Source: Bacillota bacterium (GTDB lineage: Bacteria; Bacillota; Clostridia; Christensenellales; Aristaeellaceae). Taken from it: DNA of 64,000 bases. Location: assembly GCA_030057655.1 (NCBI GenBank), contig JASGUQ010000002.1, positions 1-64,000 of the forward strand, read 5' to 3'. A program made the position numbers and the translations under genes. Each line of letters opens with the position of its first letter. The first letter of the stretch is position 1. Shown in pieces: positions 1 through 8,060 of the stretch. The notes beneath the pieces were generated by a model, which had not been told where the DNA came from, ran no database searches, and worked only from the letters and a program-made list of their open reading frames with translations.

Positions 1-2
1 AC

Positions 3-662
3 ACCTCGGGAGATGCCCTTAACAAGCGCGGCTACCGGACCTGGGTGGGCGAAGCGCCCATCAGGGAGACCCTGGCGGCGGCGCTGGTTCGTCTGTCCGG
101 CTGGCAGCCGGACCAGGTGTTTTATGATCCCTGCTGCGGAACGGGAACGCTGCTGATCGAGGCAGCGCTGCTGGCCATCAACCAGGCGCCCGGCGTCAAC
201 CGCGGTTTTGTGATGGAGACCTGGCCGCAGATGGACAAGGCGGTGATGACAAGGCTCCGTCAGGAGGCGAAAGCCCAAAGGATGAAGGATGTTTCCCTGC
301 AGATCCGGGGCAGCGACATCGATCCTGAAGCGATCAAACTGTGTGAAAAGCACATCCGTCAGGCAGGTCTGGAAGGTAAAATCCAGGTGGAGCTGAAAGA
401 CCTGCGCGATCTTCGTCTGCCTGAGGAAAAAATTTGCTTTGTGACCAACCCGCCCTATGGCGAGCGCATTGGCGACAGGAAAAAGGCTGCCATGGTGGCT
501 AAGTCCCTGGGAACCCTGTTAAAACAGCATCCTCAAGCCAGTTTGAATGTGATCACAGCGGACCCCGCTTTTGAACGCCAGGCCCAAATCAGGGCAGAAA
601 AGCGCAGGCGGCTTTACAACGGCAGGCTGGAGTGCGAGTTTTTGACCATCAGGAACAGTTAA
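3..662 (+). CDS. THUMP-type class I rRNA N-methyltransferase (RlmL-like), 3' part only
   Basis: The reading frame is open from the first base of the window, so the N-terminal part, expected to carry the THUMP domain, lies outside. What remains is the Rossmann-fold methyltransferase domain: a region reading GDALNKRGYR leads into the SAM site DPCCGTGTLLIEAAL, an acidic GSDIDPEAI strand, and the catalytic TNPPYGERIGD motif typical of N2-guanine/N6-adenine methyltransferases acting on 23S rRNA. The family member in Firmicutes is the RlmL/YpsC type. Product is cytoplasmic. The gene ends with TAA at 660-662. Whether it methylates G2445 or another base cannot be told from this fragment. Confidence 0.88.
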   Translation, partial: TSGDALNKRGYRTWVGEAPIRETLAAALVRLSGWQPDQVFYDPCCGTGTLLIEAALLAINQAPGVNRGFVMETWPQMDKAVMTRLRQEAKAQRMKDVSLQIRGSDIDPEAIKLCEKHIRQAGLEGKIQVELKDLRDLRLPEEKICFVTNPPYGERIGDRKKAAMVAKSLGTLLKQHPQASLNVITADPAFERQAQIRAEKRRRLYNGRLECEFLTIRNS

Positions 663-806
663 ATGCTTATGAAGTGTGCTTTGGAAAACGACAATGTTCT
701 AAACAACATTGAACTCTACGATACAGATGGTTCAAAAACATTGATTGCTATGAACGGTTTCTTCAGTTCACATAGGACCCGGAAACTGAAGAAAAGTGTT
801 CAGTAG
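663..806 (+). CDS. possible 47-residue orphan ORF
   Basis: An ATG directly follows the methyltransferase stop (TAAATG), with AGGA eight bases upstream, and opens a 47-codon frame ending TAG at 804-806. The peptide is polar with a basic C-terminus (RTRKLKK). I recognise no family. It sits in an AT-rich patch and could be a chance frame or a gene remnant. Confidence 0.25.
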   Translation: MLMKCALENDNVLNNIELYDTDGSKTLIAMNGFFSSHRTRKLKKSVQ

Positions 807-1081
807 CAGAAGGACTGACCGAAATAATTGGGATTTTTAATCTGTTGGTTGCACAAAAGTGGTGGGTAACGGCAGAAGATCAATAAACGAATTGTCAGCC
901 AAAGACGAAGCTGATAGTTGCGGGCTGATACAAGTTCTAACAGCCGCGTACAAGAGTTAAAACAGTCATTGAACTGACAACTCATTCATTACTGTAGTAA
1001 AGTAACTGCCAAGACATGCAAGAATACCGCTTAAATCTTCGCGGCTGAATCCTACCGAGGTATAAATGAGGCAAAACTATT
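807..1081. other. AT-rich intergenic stretch, no gene seen
   Basis: The stretch is clearly richer in A+T than the flanking core genes and has no convincing coding frame, tRNA or terminator. Together with 663-806 it makes the roughly 420-base gap before the DUF5677-like gene. A 7-bp hairpin (692-698/705-711) lies just upstream but has no T-tract. Confidence 0.5.
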
Positions 1082-1849
1082 ATGAAAACACATGAGGATT
1101 TCCAAGCAATGAACCTTTTTAAGGAATCAATTGATGTATGCAGGGAAGCATTGAAAAAAGTTGAAGTTCATGAAGAGCTAACCTATCATTACGCGATCAT
1201 CCGCTTGTACAGCAAATTGATTGTCACAAACTGCTCAATCTATATACTTCTTTTCAATGGGTTCCCTGATGACGCAATGGCCTTGTGCCGTCTGCTCTAT
1301 GAAGGCCTTGTCATTATCGACACGCTATTAAAGGGAAAGCAGAGAAACGACACCGATTTGCTTGAGCGTTTTATGGATGCTCCAATAATCATGGCATTGA
1401 AAAATGACTATGAAACGCTATCATTTGCTTTAAAGCATGATTCAAATGATCAGGGTGCACAATCGCAAATAAAGATGATTAAGCTTGAAATTCAACAATA
1501 TTTAGAAAAACACCAGAAAGAGAATATTCGAGATTTCAGTGATTATTGGTGGTCTGGTTATAGAAATTTCAGCGAAATGGCCCAGCATAGCTATTTCAAC
1601 AAATACTATGCATATTCCTTGCTATCTAATAAAGTTCATATGAATGCATTTGGAGCATTTCATTATCTGGATAATTCAGAACCAGGAATACTTCTTGGTG
1701 ATACGGATGGTGGTAAAAAACAGCCACTTCTGTACTCATCTCTCTTTCTATATTGTTCTGCAGTTATCATTCACGATGAATTTCCGGAAATGTGTCCTCA
1801 AAATGTAATTGATAAATTAAAACAATTTTCAGAAAAATCATCATGCTAA
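1082..1849 (+). CDS. DUF5677-like protein of unknown function
   Basis: This 255-residue, mostly helical soluble protein has the look of the DUF5677 family: an RLLYE motif around residues 70-75, an aromatic YWW segment near 160, and a conserved S-N-K-V-H motif near 190. No enzymatic motif is evident and no signal peptide or membrane helix is seen. The ATG at 1082 has a weak upstream TGAGG. Base composition is far more AT-rich than neighbours, with codons such as AAA, ATT and TTA dominating, which suggests horizontal acquisition. It stands alone between a methyltransferase gene and convergent rimI, with no partner genes. The family assignment is from remembered motif pattern, not a search. Confidence 0.6.
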   Translation: MKTHEDFQAMNLFKESIDVCREALKKVEVHEELTYHYAIIRLYSKLIVTNCSIYILLFNGFPDDAMALCRLLYEGLVIIDTLLKGKQRNDTDLLERFMDAPIIMALKNDYETLSFALKHDSNDQGAQSQIKMIKLEIQQYLEKHQKENIRDFSDYWWSGYRNFSEMAQHSYFNKYYAYSLLSNKVHMNAFGAFHYLDNSEPGILLGDTDGGKKQPLLYSSLFLYCSAVIIHDEFPEMCPQNVIDKLKQFSEKSSC

Positions 1850-1923
1850 TTGTCCTCTGATCAATGCTGATAAAGCCTAAAAAGCACTGCGTTTCTGAGC
1901 GTCGGGAACGGGCAGAGCGTGCG

Positions 1924-2415
1924 TCACCCCTCAAACACCGTATCCTCATCCACATAGTCAGGCTGCGGAGGCGGCAGTTTTTCGCAGACCATGAGAAGCG
2001 CGTCCTCTTGGTTGTCCTGATAGTACTTGGGTCTGACAGATACTTTGAAGAAACCAAGTGATTGATACAGATGGATGGCAGGCGCGTTGGACGTGCGAAC
2101 CTCCAGCGTCATGTAGCTGACGCCCAGGTTGGAAGCCAGCTGCATCAGGCCTGCCATCAACTTCCGCCCGATGCCCTGCCCCCGGGCTTCTTTTGTGACC
2201 GCCACATTGGTGACATGCCCTTCATCCAGGATTAGGTGGGCGCCCGCAAAGCCGAGCAAGCGTCCGTCTGCCTCCGCGATGAGGTAGCGGGCGACCGGGT
2301 TTTCCGTCATCTCAAATTCAAAATCAGCCAGTCTCCAGGGATTGGGAAATATGGCCGCTTCAAGAGCGGCCACCGAGGGCGCGTCTGACAGACGCATTTT
2401 TCTGATGTTAAGCAT
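1924..2415 (-). CDS. rimI: ribosomal protein S18-alanine N-acetyltransferase
   Basis: A 163-residue GNAT-fold acetyltransferase. The acetyl-CoA binding motif A is TNVAVTKEARGQGIGRKL (about residues 69-86), and the C-terminal NAPAIHLYQSLGF motif is characteristic of RimI. It acetylates the N-terminal alanine of S18, and in many bacteria it is encoded with the t6A genes, as here. The start overlaps the end of tsaB by 8 bases, so translation is probably coupled. The C-terminus carries a short acidic tail. It is the last gene of the riboswitch-led unit ribU-tsaE-tsaB-rimI. Confidence 0.9.
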   Translation of the reverse strand: MLNIRKMRLSDAPSVAALEAAIFPNPWRLADFEFEMTENPVARYLIAEADGRLLGFAGAHLILDEGHVTNVAVTKEARGQGIGRKLMAGLMQLASNLGVSYMTLEVRTSNAPAIHLYQSLGFFKVSVRPKYYQDNQEDALLMVCEKLPPPQPDYVDEDTVFEG

Positions 2416-3097
2416 TTTGATTTTTTTTGGCGAGGAGGCGTTCCGCCTGGGGCGCGCGCAGGTAAAGCGGCATCAGTTCGCTGGGAGGCACAGCCTTATC
2501 GGCGTTTTCTTCCGCCAAAACAGCAGCGGCCGCGACCCCAGGCTGGATCAGCGCCCTGGGCGCGATGACGGCACGATCGCCAAGCCGGGCTTTGATGCTT
2601 TCCCCCATCACGGCCGCGCCATCGCCCAGGAAATAAAAGGTCTCGCCAAAGGCGTCAATGGCTTTTAAAAAATCATCCAGCTTCATCGCGCTGTCCGGCA
2701 TCAGACGGTTGCCGTTTTGAAAGGCAGCGCCATAGACCTGCTGGCTCCGCGCGTCCCGGATGGGACAGATGATGTGTTCACTAAAAGAAACGGAGCGCGC
2801 CATGGCTTCCAGCGCGTTGACAGCGATGCAGGAAATGTTAAGCCCGCGGGCCATCCCCTGCGCGGTCGCGACGCCGATGCGCACCCCGGTGAAGGAACCG
2901 GGACCGACCACAGCAGCGATAAACTGAAGGTCTTCCCTGCTGCTTCCGGACTTATGAAGCGCCTCATCGATCATGGGCAGGAGATTTCTGGAATGGGTCA
3001 GGCGGTTGATGGCGCGCGCCTCATAGGTGATAAGGCCGTCCCTGATGACAGCCACGCTGCAGACAGGGCCCGAGGTGTCCAAGGCTAAAATACTCAT
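2408..3097 (-). CDS. tsaB: tRNA t6A37 biosynthesis protein TsaB
   Basis: A 229-residue ASKHA-fold protein beginning MSILALDTSG, the canonical TsaB N-terminus, with the VGPGSFTGVRIGVATAQGMA segment that marks the family. TsaB partners TsaD and TsaE to transfer threonylcarbamoyl to A37 of ANN-decoding tRNAs. The open frame reaches 72 bases further upstream, but the ATG at 3097 overlaps the tsaE stop (ATGA) and gives the family N-terminus, so I chose it. Start and stop overlap both neighbours, consistent with an operon. Confidence 0.93.
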   Translation of the reverse strand: MSILALDTSGPVCSVAVIRDGLITYEARAINRLTHSRNLLPMIDEALHKSGSSREDLQFIAAVVGPGSFTGVRIGVATAQGMARGLNISCIAVNALEAMARSVSFSEHIICPIRDARSQQVYGAAFQNGNRLMPDSAMKLDDFLKAIDAFGETFYFLGDGAAVMGESIKARLGDRAVIAPRALIQPGVAAAAVLAEENADKAVPPSELMPLYLRAPQAERLLAKKNQNA

Positions 3098-3573
3098 TCT
3101 TTGCTCCACGGCATAAAAACAGATTGATCTATGGGCCTGAAACCGGGGCTTGGCATAAAGCGCACCCACCGCCGCGTTTCATCCATCGGGGTGATCTCCA
3201 CCTCAAGGCAGATCTCCGGCAGCAGTTCTCTGGCACGCTCATGCCACTCAATCAGGGTGACGGCTTCGCCGCCGATGTATTCGTCAAGCCCAGCTATCAC
3301 CAGTTCCTCCGGATCCTCAATGCGGTACCAGTCAAAGTGGTGCAAAGGTACTGCTTTGGTCTGATAGATGTTTAACAGGGTGAAGGTGGGGCTGGTGACC
3401 GGCCCCATTACACCAAGCCCGCGCGCGACACCGCGCGCGAACTCGCTTTTCCCGGCGCCTAAATTGCCGCTAAGCAGCACAACATCCCCCGGCTTCAGCA
3501 ATCGCGCCAGGCGTTCCCCCATCTCCCGGGTGTCGTTTACGGACTCAGACAGCAGTTTCACTATCGTGAACAA
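3094..3573 (-). CDS. tsaE: tRNA t6A37 biosynthesis ATPase TsaE
   Basis: A P-loop ATPase of up to 159 residues with Walker A GNLGAGKS (the usual form is GDLGAGKT), the SPTFTLLN segment and HFDWYRIEDPEEL, all diagnostic of TsaE. It drives the TsaB-TsaD complex. The longest frame starts at TTG 3573, where AAGGA is only two bases away. A GTG at 3561 is better spaced and matches the family N-terminus (VKLLSESVND), so the real start may be 3561. Either way it overlaps the 3' end of ribU, meaning translation is coupled to the riboflavin transporter gene. Confidence 0.92.
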   Translation of the reverse strand: MFTIVKLLSESVNDTREMGERLARLLKPGDVVLLSGNLGAGKSEFARGVARGLGVMGPVTSPTFTLLNIYQTKAVPLHHFDWYRIEDPEELVIAGLDEYIGGEAVTLIEWHERARELLPEICLEVEITPMDETRRWVRFMPSPGFRPIDQSVFMPWSKE

Positions 3574-4135
3574 CTTCCTTCATAAAGGTGGACAGCCGCT
3601 TGTACAGCACAAAGACGATGAGGCAGTTGAGAACCCCTTTGACCAGGTTAAAGGGCGCGATCGCGCCAAAGAGGTAGCCGTTCAAGGTCATGCCCATGCC
3701 GTTTAAGGCAGACTCAAATCCGGGGCCCATCAGCGCGGGCAGCAGCAGGAAGCGGTTGGCAAGGATGGCAATGATCACCATCAGGATGATGCCAACGCCC
3801 ATGCCGGTTAGCGCGTTTTTGCGTGTGCGGCGCTTTTGGTAGAGCAGGGTGGGCGGCAAGAGCAGCGCAAGGCCCATCAGCAGATTGGCCAATTCCCCCA
3901 CGCCAACGGTGGTTCCGCCGATAATGTGGACCACATTGGTCACCAGGAGCGCCACGCTCATCATCACAGGCCCTACAGAAAAGCCCAGCAGCAGCAGCGG
4001 CGTAAAGGAAAAATCCAGTTTGAGCCAGGGCGCGAAAAAGGCCAGCGGGATCTCCGGGAAGTAGCTCAGGATGATGGCCAGGGCAGTCATCAGGGCGGAG
4101 AAGGTGAGGTCAACGGTTCGTTTGTTCCTTTGCAT
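3545..4135 (-). CDS. ribU: riboflavin ECF transporter S component
   Basis: A 196-residue, highly hydrophobic protein with about six membrane helices, beginning MQRNKRTVDLTFSALMTALAIIL, which fits ECF-type S components. The substrate is assigned from the FMN riboswitch directly upstream, and the sequence SYFPEIPLAFFAPWLKLDFS is RibU-like. It would bind riboflavin and work with a shared EcfAAT energising module encoded elsewhere. The open frame extends 60 bases further, but ATG 4135 is preceded by an ideal AAGGAGGG, so that start was chosen. The C-terminus overlaps tsaE. Confidence 0.88.
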   Translation of the reverse strand: MQRNKRTVDLTFSALMTALAIILSYFPEIPLAFFAPWLKLDFSFTPLLLLGFSVGPVMMSVALLVTNVVHIIGGTTVGVGELANLLMGLALLLPPTLLYQKRRTRKNALTGMGVGIILMVIIAILANRFLLLPALMGPGFESALNGMGMTLNGYLFGAIAPFNLVKGVLNCLIVFVLYKRLSTFMKEVVHDSETAV

Positions 4136-4159
4136 GATAAGTCCCTCCTTAAAATGATT

Positions 4160-4183
4160 CGCCCCAAGCAAAGGTTTGGGACG
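4160..4183 (-). promoter_or_regulatory. expression-platform hairpin between riboswitch and ribU
   Basis: On the minus strand CGTCCCAA (4183-4176) pairs with TTGGGGCG (4167-4160), an 8-bp stem with one G-T pair, followed by AATCATTTT. A GTCCC in its 5' arm can alternatively pair with GGGAC that contains part of the ribU ribosome binding site. It lies between the aptamer and ribU, so control of either transcription or ribosome access is possible. Confidence 0.45.
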
Positions 4184-4202
4184 AACAATGGGCAAAACTG
4201 CC

Positions 4203-4312
<110 letters not shown>

Positions 4313-4332
4313 CTTGGTTTGAACTTGTCTGT

Positions 4333-4361
4333 AGTATAGCACCGGGGAAAACCCCAGTCAA
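4333..4361 (-). promoter_or_regulatory. sigma-A type promoter for the riboswitch-ribU unit
   Basis: On the minus strand TTGACT (4361-4356), 17 bases, then TATACT (4338-4333). The hexamers sit just after the galK stop and about 20 bases before the riboswitch P1 stem, as expected for a leader transcript. Confidence 0.75.
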
Positions 4362-4362
4362 G

Positions 4363-5622
4363 TCAGCGGATCCAGACGGGCCCCTCCTGCCTGACATCCA
4401 GTTCATGGCAGCAATCAGGGCCAAAGGCATTTTCCATTGCTTTGGTAAAGTCGCCAAGTTTGGCTTCCGGCACAAAGTTCAGCGTAGTGCCGGCAAACCC
4501 GCCGCCGTGCACCCGGCAGGCGCCTTCATCCTTCAAGACTGTCCTGGCCAGGGCGAGCGCCAGGGTCATGGGCTGCTCCTGATCCTTGACATGGATGTTC
4601 TGCAGCTGGGTTTCAGAGGACAGGCCGGAAGCATTGATGACGGAGAAGAACATTTCCAGATCGTCGTTATTTAAGGCATTCGCTGCTTTTAAAACCCGCT
4701 CGTTTTCCTGGTAGAAGTGCAGGGAGCGCAGCACCGCCCGGTCCCCGGCCTGCTCTCTGATGGCAGGCAGCGCCTTTAAGAAACTGTAATAGGGAACATC
4801 CCGCAGCACGCTGCCGCCAGCGACATTGGCAGCCTGCTTCATCTCGCGCGGAATCGCGCTGTAGGCGTCCGTCAGATCGTCGTGGCTGCTTCTGGTGTTG
4901 ACGATGACCATCGCGTAGCCCTTTTGGGAGAAGGAATAATGCAAACTCTCCACCTTGGGATCCTTGTCCTTAAAGTCGATCTGAACCAGGCCGCCAAAGG
5001 AGGAGGCCATCTGGTCCATCAGGCCAGAAGGCTTCATAAAAAACACGTTTTCCGCGTACTGGCCGATCTGCGCCCGGGTGACTGCGTCCATTTTAGCGCC
5101 GTTGTACAATACATCCAATACAAAGCAGATCAGCACCTCAAAGGCAGCGGAGGAAGACAGGCCGGAGCCGGAGAGCACCTTGGAACTCATCACGGCGTCA
5201 AAACCGCCGATCTGGCAGCCTCTTTTTTTCATCCCGTCGGCAACGCCCAAAATAAGTGCTTTGGAGGTGCCGGCCAGGCGCTCATCCGCCTGCAGATTTT
5301 CAAGGGACAGGCTGATTTCCTCATAGCCCTCGCTGGCCAGATTGACCCTCATGTCCTCCCTTTTGCTGACCACGCAGACAGTATCCAGATTGACCGAACA
5401 GGCCAAAACCACGCCGTTGTTGTGGTCGGTGTGGTTGCCGATGATCTCCGACCGCCCGGGGGCGGACAGTAGATACAGCTCTCCTTTGCTGTTAAACAGG
5501 TCTTTGTGCCTGTTGATCAGGTGCAGGTAGCGTTCTGTCTGGTGCTTCGCGTCCGGGTACAGGTTTGAAAGAACCTTTTGCTGATTTTCACCGTGAAGGG
5601 CTTTAATGGCTGCGTCGTACAT
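4363..5622 (-). CDS. galK: galactokinase
   Basis: A 419-residue GHMP kinase. The galactokinase signature region reads SAPGRSEIIGNHTDHNNGVV near residue 55, the ATP-binding motif 2 is VLSGSGLSSSAAFEVL near 150, and motif 3 is RVHGGGFAGTTLNF near the C-terminus. It phosphorylates galactose to galactose-1-phosphate in the Leloir pathway. The longer frame upstream was rejected because ATG 5622 lies just past the stop of the preceding binding-protein gene and has GGGGA about eight bases upstream. No galT or galE is seen in the window. The sequence fits galactokinase better than homoserine or mevalonate kinases. Confidence 0.9.
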   Translation of the reverse strand: MYDAAIKALHGENQQKVLSNLYPDAKHQTERYLHLINRHKDLFNSKGELYLLSAPGRSEIIGNHTDHNNGVVLACSVNLDTVCVVSKREDMRVNLASEGYEEISLSLENLQADERLAGTSKALILGVADGMKKRGCQIGGFDAVMSSKVLSGSGLSSSAAFEVLICFVLDVLYNGAKMDAVTRAQIGQYAENVFFMKPSGLMDQMASSFGGLVQIDFKDKDPKVESLHYSFSQKGYAMVIVNTRSSHDDLTDAYSAIPREMKQAANVAGGSVLRDVPYYSFLKALPAIREQAGDRAVLRSLHFYQENERVLKAANALNNDDLEMFFSVINASGLSSETQLQNIHVKDQEQPMTLALALARTVLKDEGACRVHGGGFAGTTLNFVPEAKLGDFTKAMENAFGPDCCHELDVRQEGPVWIR

Positions 5623-5623
5623 C

Positions 5624-7135
5624 TTATTTCCCCATCCCCTTATCATATATTGCCTGCCATAGAGCAACAAAATCGTCCACACCCATGGTTTTCAGTTCCT
5701 GCTCAAAGAGCGTGAATTGCTCATCATCCGTCTCCCATTCGCCCAGAACGAAGCGGGCAATGGACTCATCCACAAAACGGCCAAGCCTGGCCTGAAGCGG
5801 GGCAAGCTTCGCCGCGTCTTCCTCAGTTAAGGGAATATCCGGAAAGGGAAGCTTTGAAACCGCAGCGACAGACGCTGTCTGGCGCGTCAGCTCCCTCACA
5901 GTCTTGTCAGAGTAGAGAAGCTGGTAATCCTCATTGGAAATCCCGGGCGCGGACTGGTCATTTGAAATAACGACTTTCGCCACATACAGATTATCAACCT
6001 TATCACTCAAAAGCCGCCAACTGCCGTCGCCATCCACCACATAGTCCTCATTCTGAAGCCCGATGGATGCCAATTTTGCCCCTTCTTCTGTGTACAGGTA
6101 GTCCACCCAGGAAAGCATTCCGGGAATGTCTGTACAGGAAGCGGTCAGGGCAAAGGTGCCGTAGTTGACCTTGCCGGCAACAGCGCGGTAGACAGCCTCC
6201 CCGTTGCAGGTTAAGGGAAGCATCGCCTGGTACTGGCTGGTCCATTCAAGGGGCACCACGCCCGTTGGCAGCGGCGAAAAGAAGGCGCCGTACCTGTTGG
6301 CGGTTTTCGTGTCTGTCACGCGGCGCAGGGAATCAATCGTTGAAAAACCGTCTTTGTCCAAAAGGCCATTCTTGTACATCTCCGCCATTTTTTGGATAAA
6401 GGGCTTAAACGCTTCTTCCATCGGCATATACTTGACAACGCCGTCTTTGACAAAAATGTTGAAGTCATTTGCGATAAGGCCAAAGGCATGCGCCAGATAC
6501 TTTAAGTCATAGGAGCCGATGAAGGACAGCGGAATCTCATCCTTCTTCCCGTTGCGGTTGGGGTCGCCAGTCTGGAAGGCGGTTAAAACCTTCTCCAATT
6601 CATCCATGGTGGTTGGCATGGCCAGGTTCAGCTCATTGAGCCAGGCGGTGTTGATCCACAGGATGTTTTGCCCCATGTTGCTCAAGACATACGGCAGCGC
6701 GGGGATAACACCATTCTCCAGCGTGATTGCCCGCCGGATCTCCGGGTTCTCCTCCATCAGACGATAAAAATTGGGGGCGTGCTCCTGAAGATAAGGGGCG
6801 AGGTCGATCAGCACGCCATCATCATAGAGCTTTTTGGCTGTGATGGGGTTCAGGTTCGCTTTAAACAAAACCTGGGGCAGATCGTTCTGATTGTTCTTTA
6901 AGGATTCAAGCGCCGCCTGGTACTCGTCTTGTTTGCCGTACTGGCGAAAAACAAACGAAATGCCGGTCCTTTCCTGCATTCTTGAGAAAAACAGATTATC
7001 CTCCCAGGAGCGGTAGTTTTCCGCAGGTTCATAGCCCATCATTGTGACAGGCTGCGCGGAATCCTCCTGCGCCAGAACCGGGAATAAAGCCGATGCCAGC
7101 GTCACAAGCAGAAGCAGAGCGAGTATTTTTTTCAA
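5624..7135 (-). CDS. extracellular sugar-type solute-binding protein
   Basis: A 503-residue protein with a Sec signal peptide (KKILALLLLVTLASALFPVLAQ), no lipobox cysteine, and the architecture of the large family-1 oligosaccharide-binding proteins: a TGISFVFRQYGK region, and DPNRNGKKDEIPLSF, an EF-hand-like calcium loop common in this family. ATG 7150 has no ribosome site, but TTG 7135 has GGAGG eight bases upstream and gives a perfect signal peptide, so I chose TTG. It would bind a sugar or glycan outside the cell and deliver it to an ABC permease. No permease genes are beside it; galK follows immediately and suggests a galactoside ligand. Confidence 0.82.
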   Translation of the reverse strand: MKKILALLLLVTLASALFPVLAQEDSAQPVTMMGYEPAENYRSWEDNLFFSRMQERTGISFVFRQYGKQDEYQAALESLKNNQNDLPQVLFKANLNPITAKKLYDDGVLIDLAPYLQEHAPNFYRLMEENPEIRRAITLENGVIPALPYVLSNMGQNILWINTAWLNELNLAMPTTMDELEKVLTAFQTGDPNRNGKKDEIPLSFIGSYDLKYLAHAFGLIANDFNIFVKDGVVKYMPMEEAFKPFIQKMAEMYKNGLLDKDGFSTIDSLRRVTDTKTANRYGAFFSPLPTGVVPLEWTSQYQAMLPLTCNGEAVYRAVAGKVNYGTFALTASCTDIPGMLSWVDYLYTEEGAKLASIGLQNEDYVVDGDGSWRLLSDKVDNLYVAKVVISNDQSAPGISNEDYQLLYSDKTVRELTRQTASVAAVSKLPFPDIPLTEEDAAKLAPLQARLGRFVDESIARFVLGEWETDDEQFTLFEQELKTMGVDDFVALWQAIYDKGMGK

Positions 7136-7169
7136 CGGATCGTCCTCCATGTTCAGCAATTTTGATGAT

Positions 7170-7197
7170 ATTATAGCAGATGCAAAGAAAGGAGCAA
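7170..7197 (-). promoter_or_regulatory. promoter for the binding protein-galK unit
   Basis: Minus strand TTGCTC (7197-7192), 16 bases, TATAAT (7175-7170). It lies within the last codons of the traX-like gene and about 35 bases before the TTG start. Confidence 0.6.
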
Positions 7198-7941
7198 ACA
7201 GGACAAGGCCCACAAAAGAAGCAAATGACCGGGGTAGACCAGATAACTGAACCACTTGGGCACTCTCAGCCCGGAATGCGTGTTGATGAGCATCAGGGGC
7301 AGGGACAAGATGGCCATGGTCTGCAGGCTGAACACATTCAAGAGTGAGGACATCGCGCGATTAAAATATACAAGCGGTGTTCCGGTCAAGAACCGGACCA
7401 TGGGCTGCGGCAGCACGGTGCCCCCGGAACCCCAGTACAGGCAAAAGGCAACCATCAAAGCGGCCAGACCGCCTTTTGAGTCGCGGGTCAGGTGCATCAG
7501 GATGATCAGCAGGACACCGCGCCACCCATAATCCATCTGAAAAGCCGCGCCAAGGACAAGCCCCAGGGTTGGCGCCCAGATGTGGCTGAAATGCCGTTTT
7601 TCCCGGATGCCCACAATGGACAGCAGCCCCAAGAGCAAGGTTGCCAAAACGTTGAATTGATCCCATGTGTGTCTTAATGCCAGCATAAAGAAGGGCTGGG
7701 AAACAAGCGCGCTGAGAAAAAGCCTCAAGGCGTACCTGCGCCAGTCCCTGGTTCGCTCAAGGCCGATCACAACCCCCCAGCAGAACAAAGGGAAGGCAAG
7801 GCGCCCAAGCAGCCTGAGCCACAGAACGCTTGGGAAAAAGATCACCCCTGTGTGATCAAGGATCATGCTCACAACCGCGACCAATTTGATCAAAGCCTGA
7901 TCCCTGTTGGGTTTTTGCGCCGTTAAAACCGCTTGACTCAT
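7171..7941 (-). CDS. TraX-like multi-spanning membrane protein
   Basis: A 256-residue polytopic protein with about eight membrane helices. The N-terminal IKLVAVVSMILDHTGVIFF...RLLGRLAFPLF pattern (residues about 18-55) is the hallmark of the TraX family, named for the F-plasmid pilin acetylase; chromosomal members are membrane acyltransferase-like proteins of unknown substrate. ATG 7941 has GAGGTG five bases upstream and was preferred over an in-frame start 48 bases earlier. It has its own promoter and is divergent from the threonine/serine exporter genes. Confidence 0.78.
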   Translation of the reverse strand: MSQAVLTAQKPNRDQALIKLVAVVSMILDHTGVIFFPSVLWLRLLGRLAFPLFCWGVVIGLERTRDWRRYALRLFLSALVSQPFFMLALRHTWDQFNVLATLLLGLLSIVGIREKRHFSHIWAPTLGLVLGAAFQMDYGWRGVLLIILMHLTRDSKGGLAALMVAFCLYWGSGGTVLPQPMVRFLTGTPLVYFNRAMSSLLNVFSLQTMAILSLPLMLINTHSGLRVPKWFSYLVYPGHLLLLWALSCLLLSLHLL

Positions 7942-7960
7942 TTTCCGCACCTCAAAAGGT

Positions 7961-7989
7961 AGTATAAAGTGACATGACCATGCGCGCAA
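7961..7989 (-). promoter_or_regulatory. promoter for the traX-like gene
   Basis: Minus strand TTGCGC (7989-7984), 17 bases, TATACT (7966-7961), about 20 bases before the start codon. Confidence 0.6.
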
Positions 7990-8002
7990 GAGAAAACAGT
8001 GA

Positions 8003-8031
8003 TTGATGGAAAATCGACCTTATGATAGGAT
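8003..8031 (+). promoter_or_regulatory. promoter for the 8-15.5 kb operon
   Basis: TTGATG (8003-8008), 17 bases, TAGGAT (8026-8031). It lies about 30 bases before the first gene of the run and is divergent from the traX promoter. Confidence 0.55.
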
Positions 8032-8060
8032 ACTCAATAAGAAAGGAAGGCAAATGAGCA

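Noticed and set aside
692..711. 7-bp hairpin after the methyltransferase gene as terminator
   Set aside because: No T-tract follows and the stem is AT-rich, so it is not convincing.
800..985. 61-residue minus-strand open frame
   Set aside because: Low-complexity composition, no ribosome site, no family; likely chance in AT-rich DNA.
663..1900. AT-rich patch as an insertion sequence or integrated element
   Set aside because: No transposase, integrase, terminal inverted repeats or flanking direct repeats could be seen.
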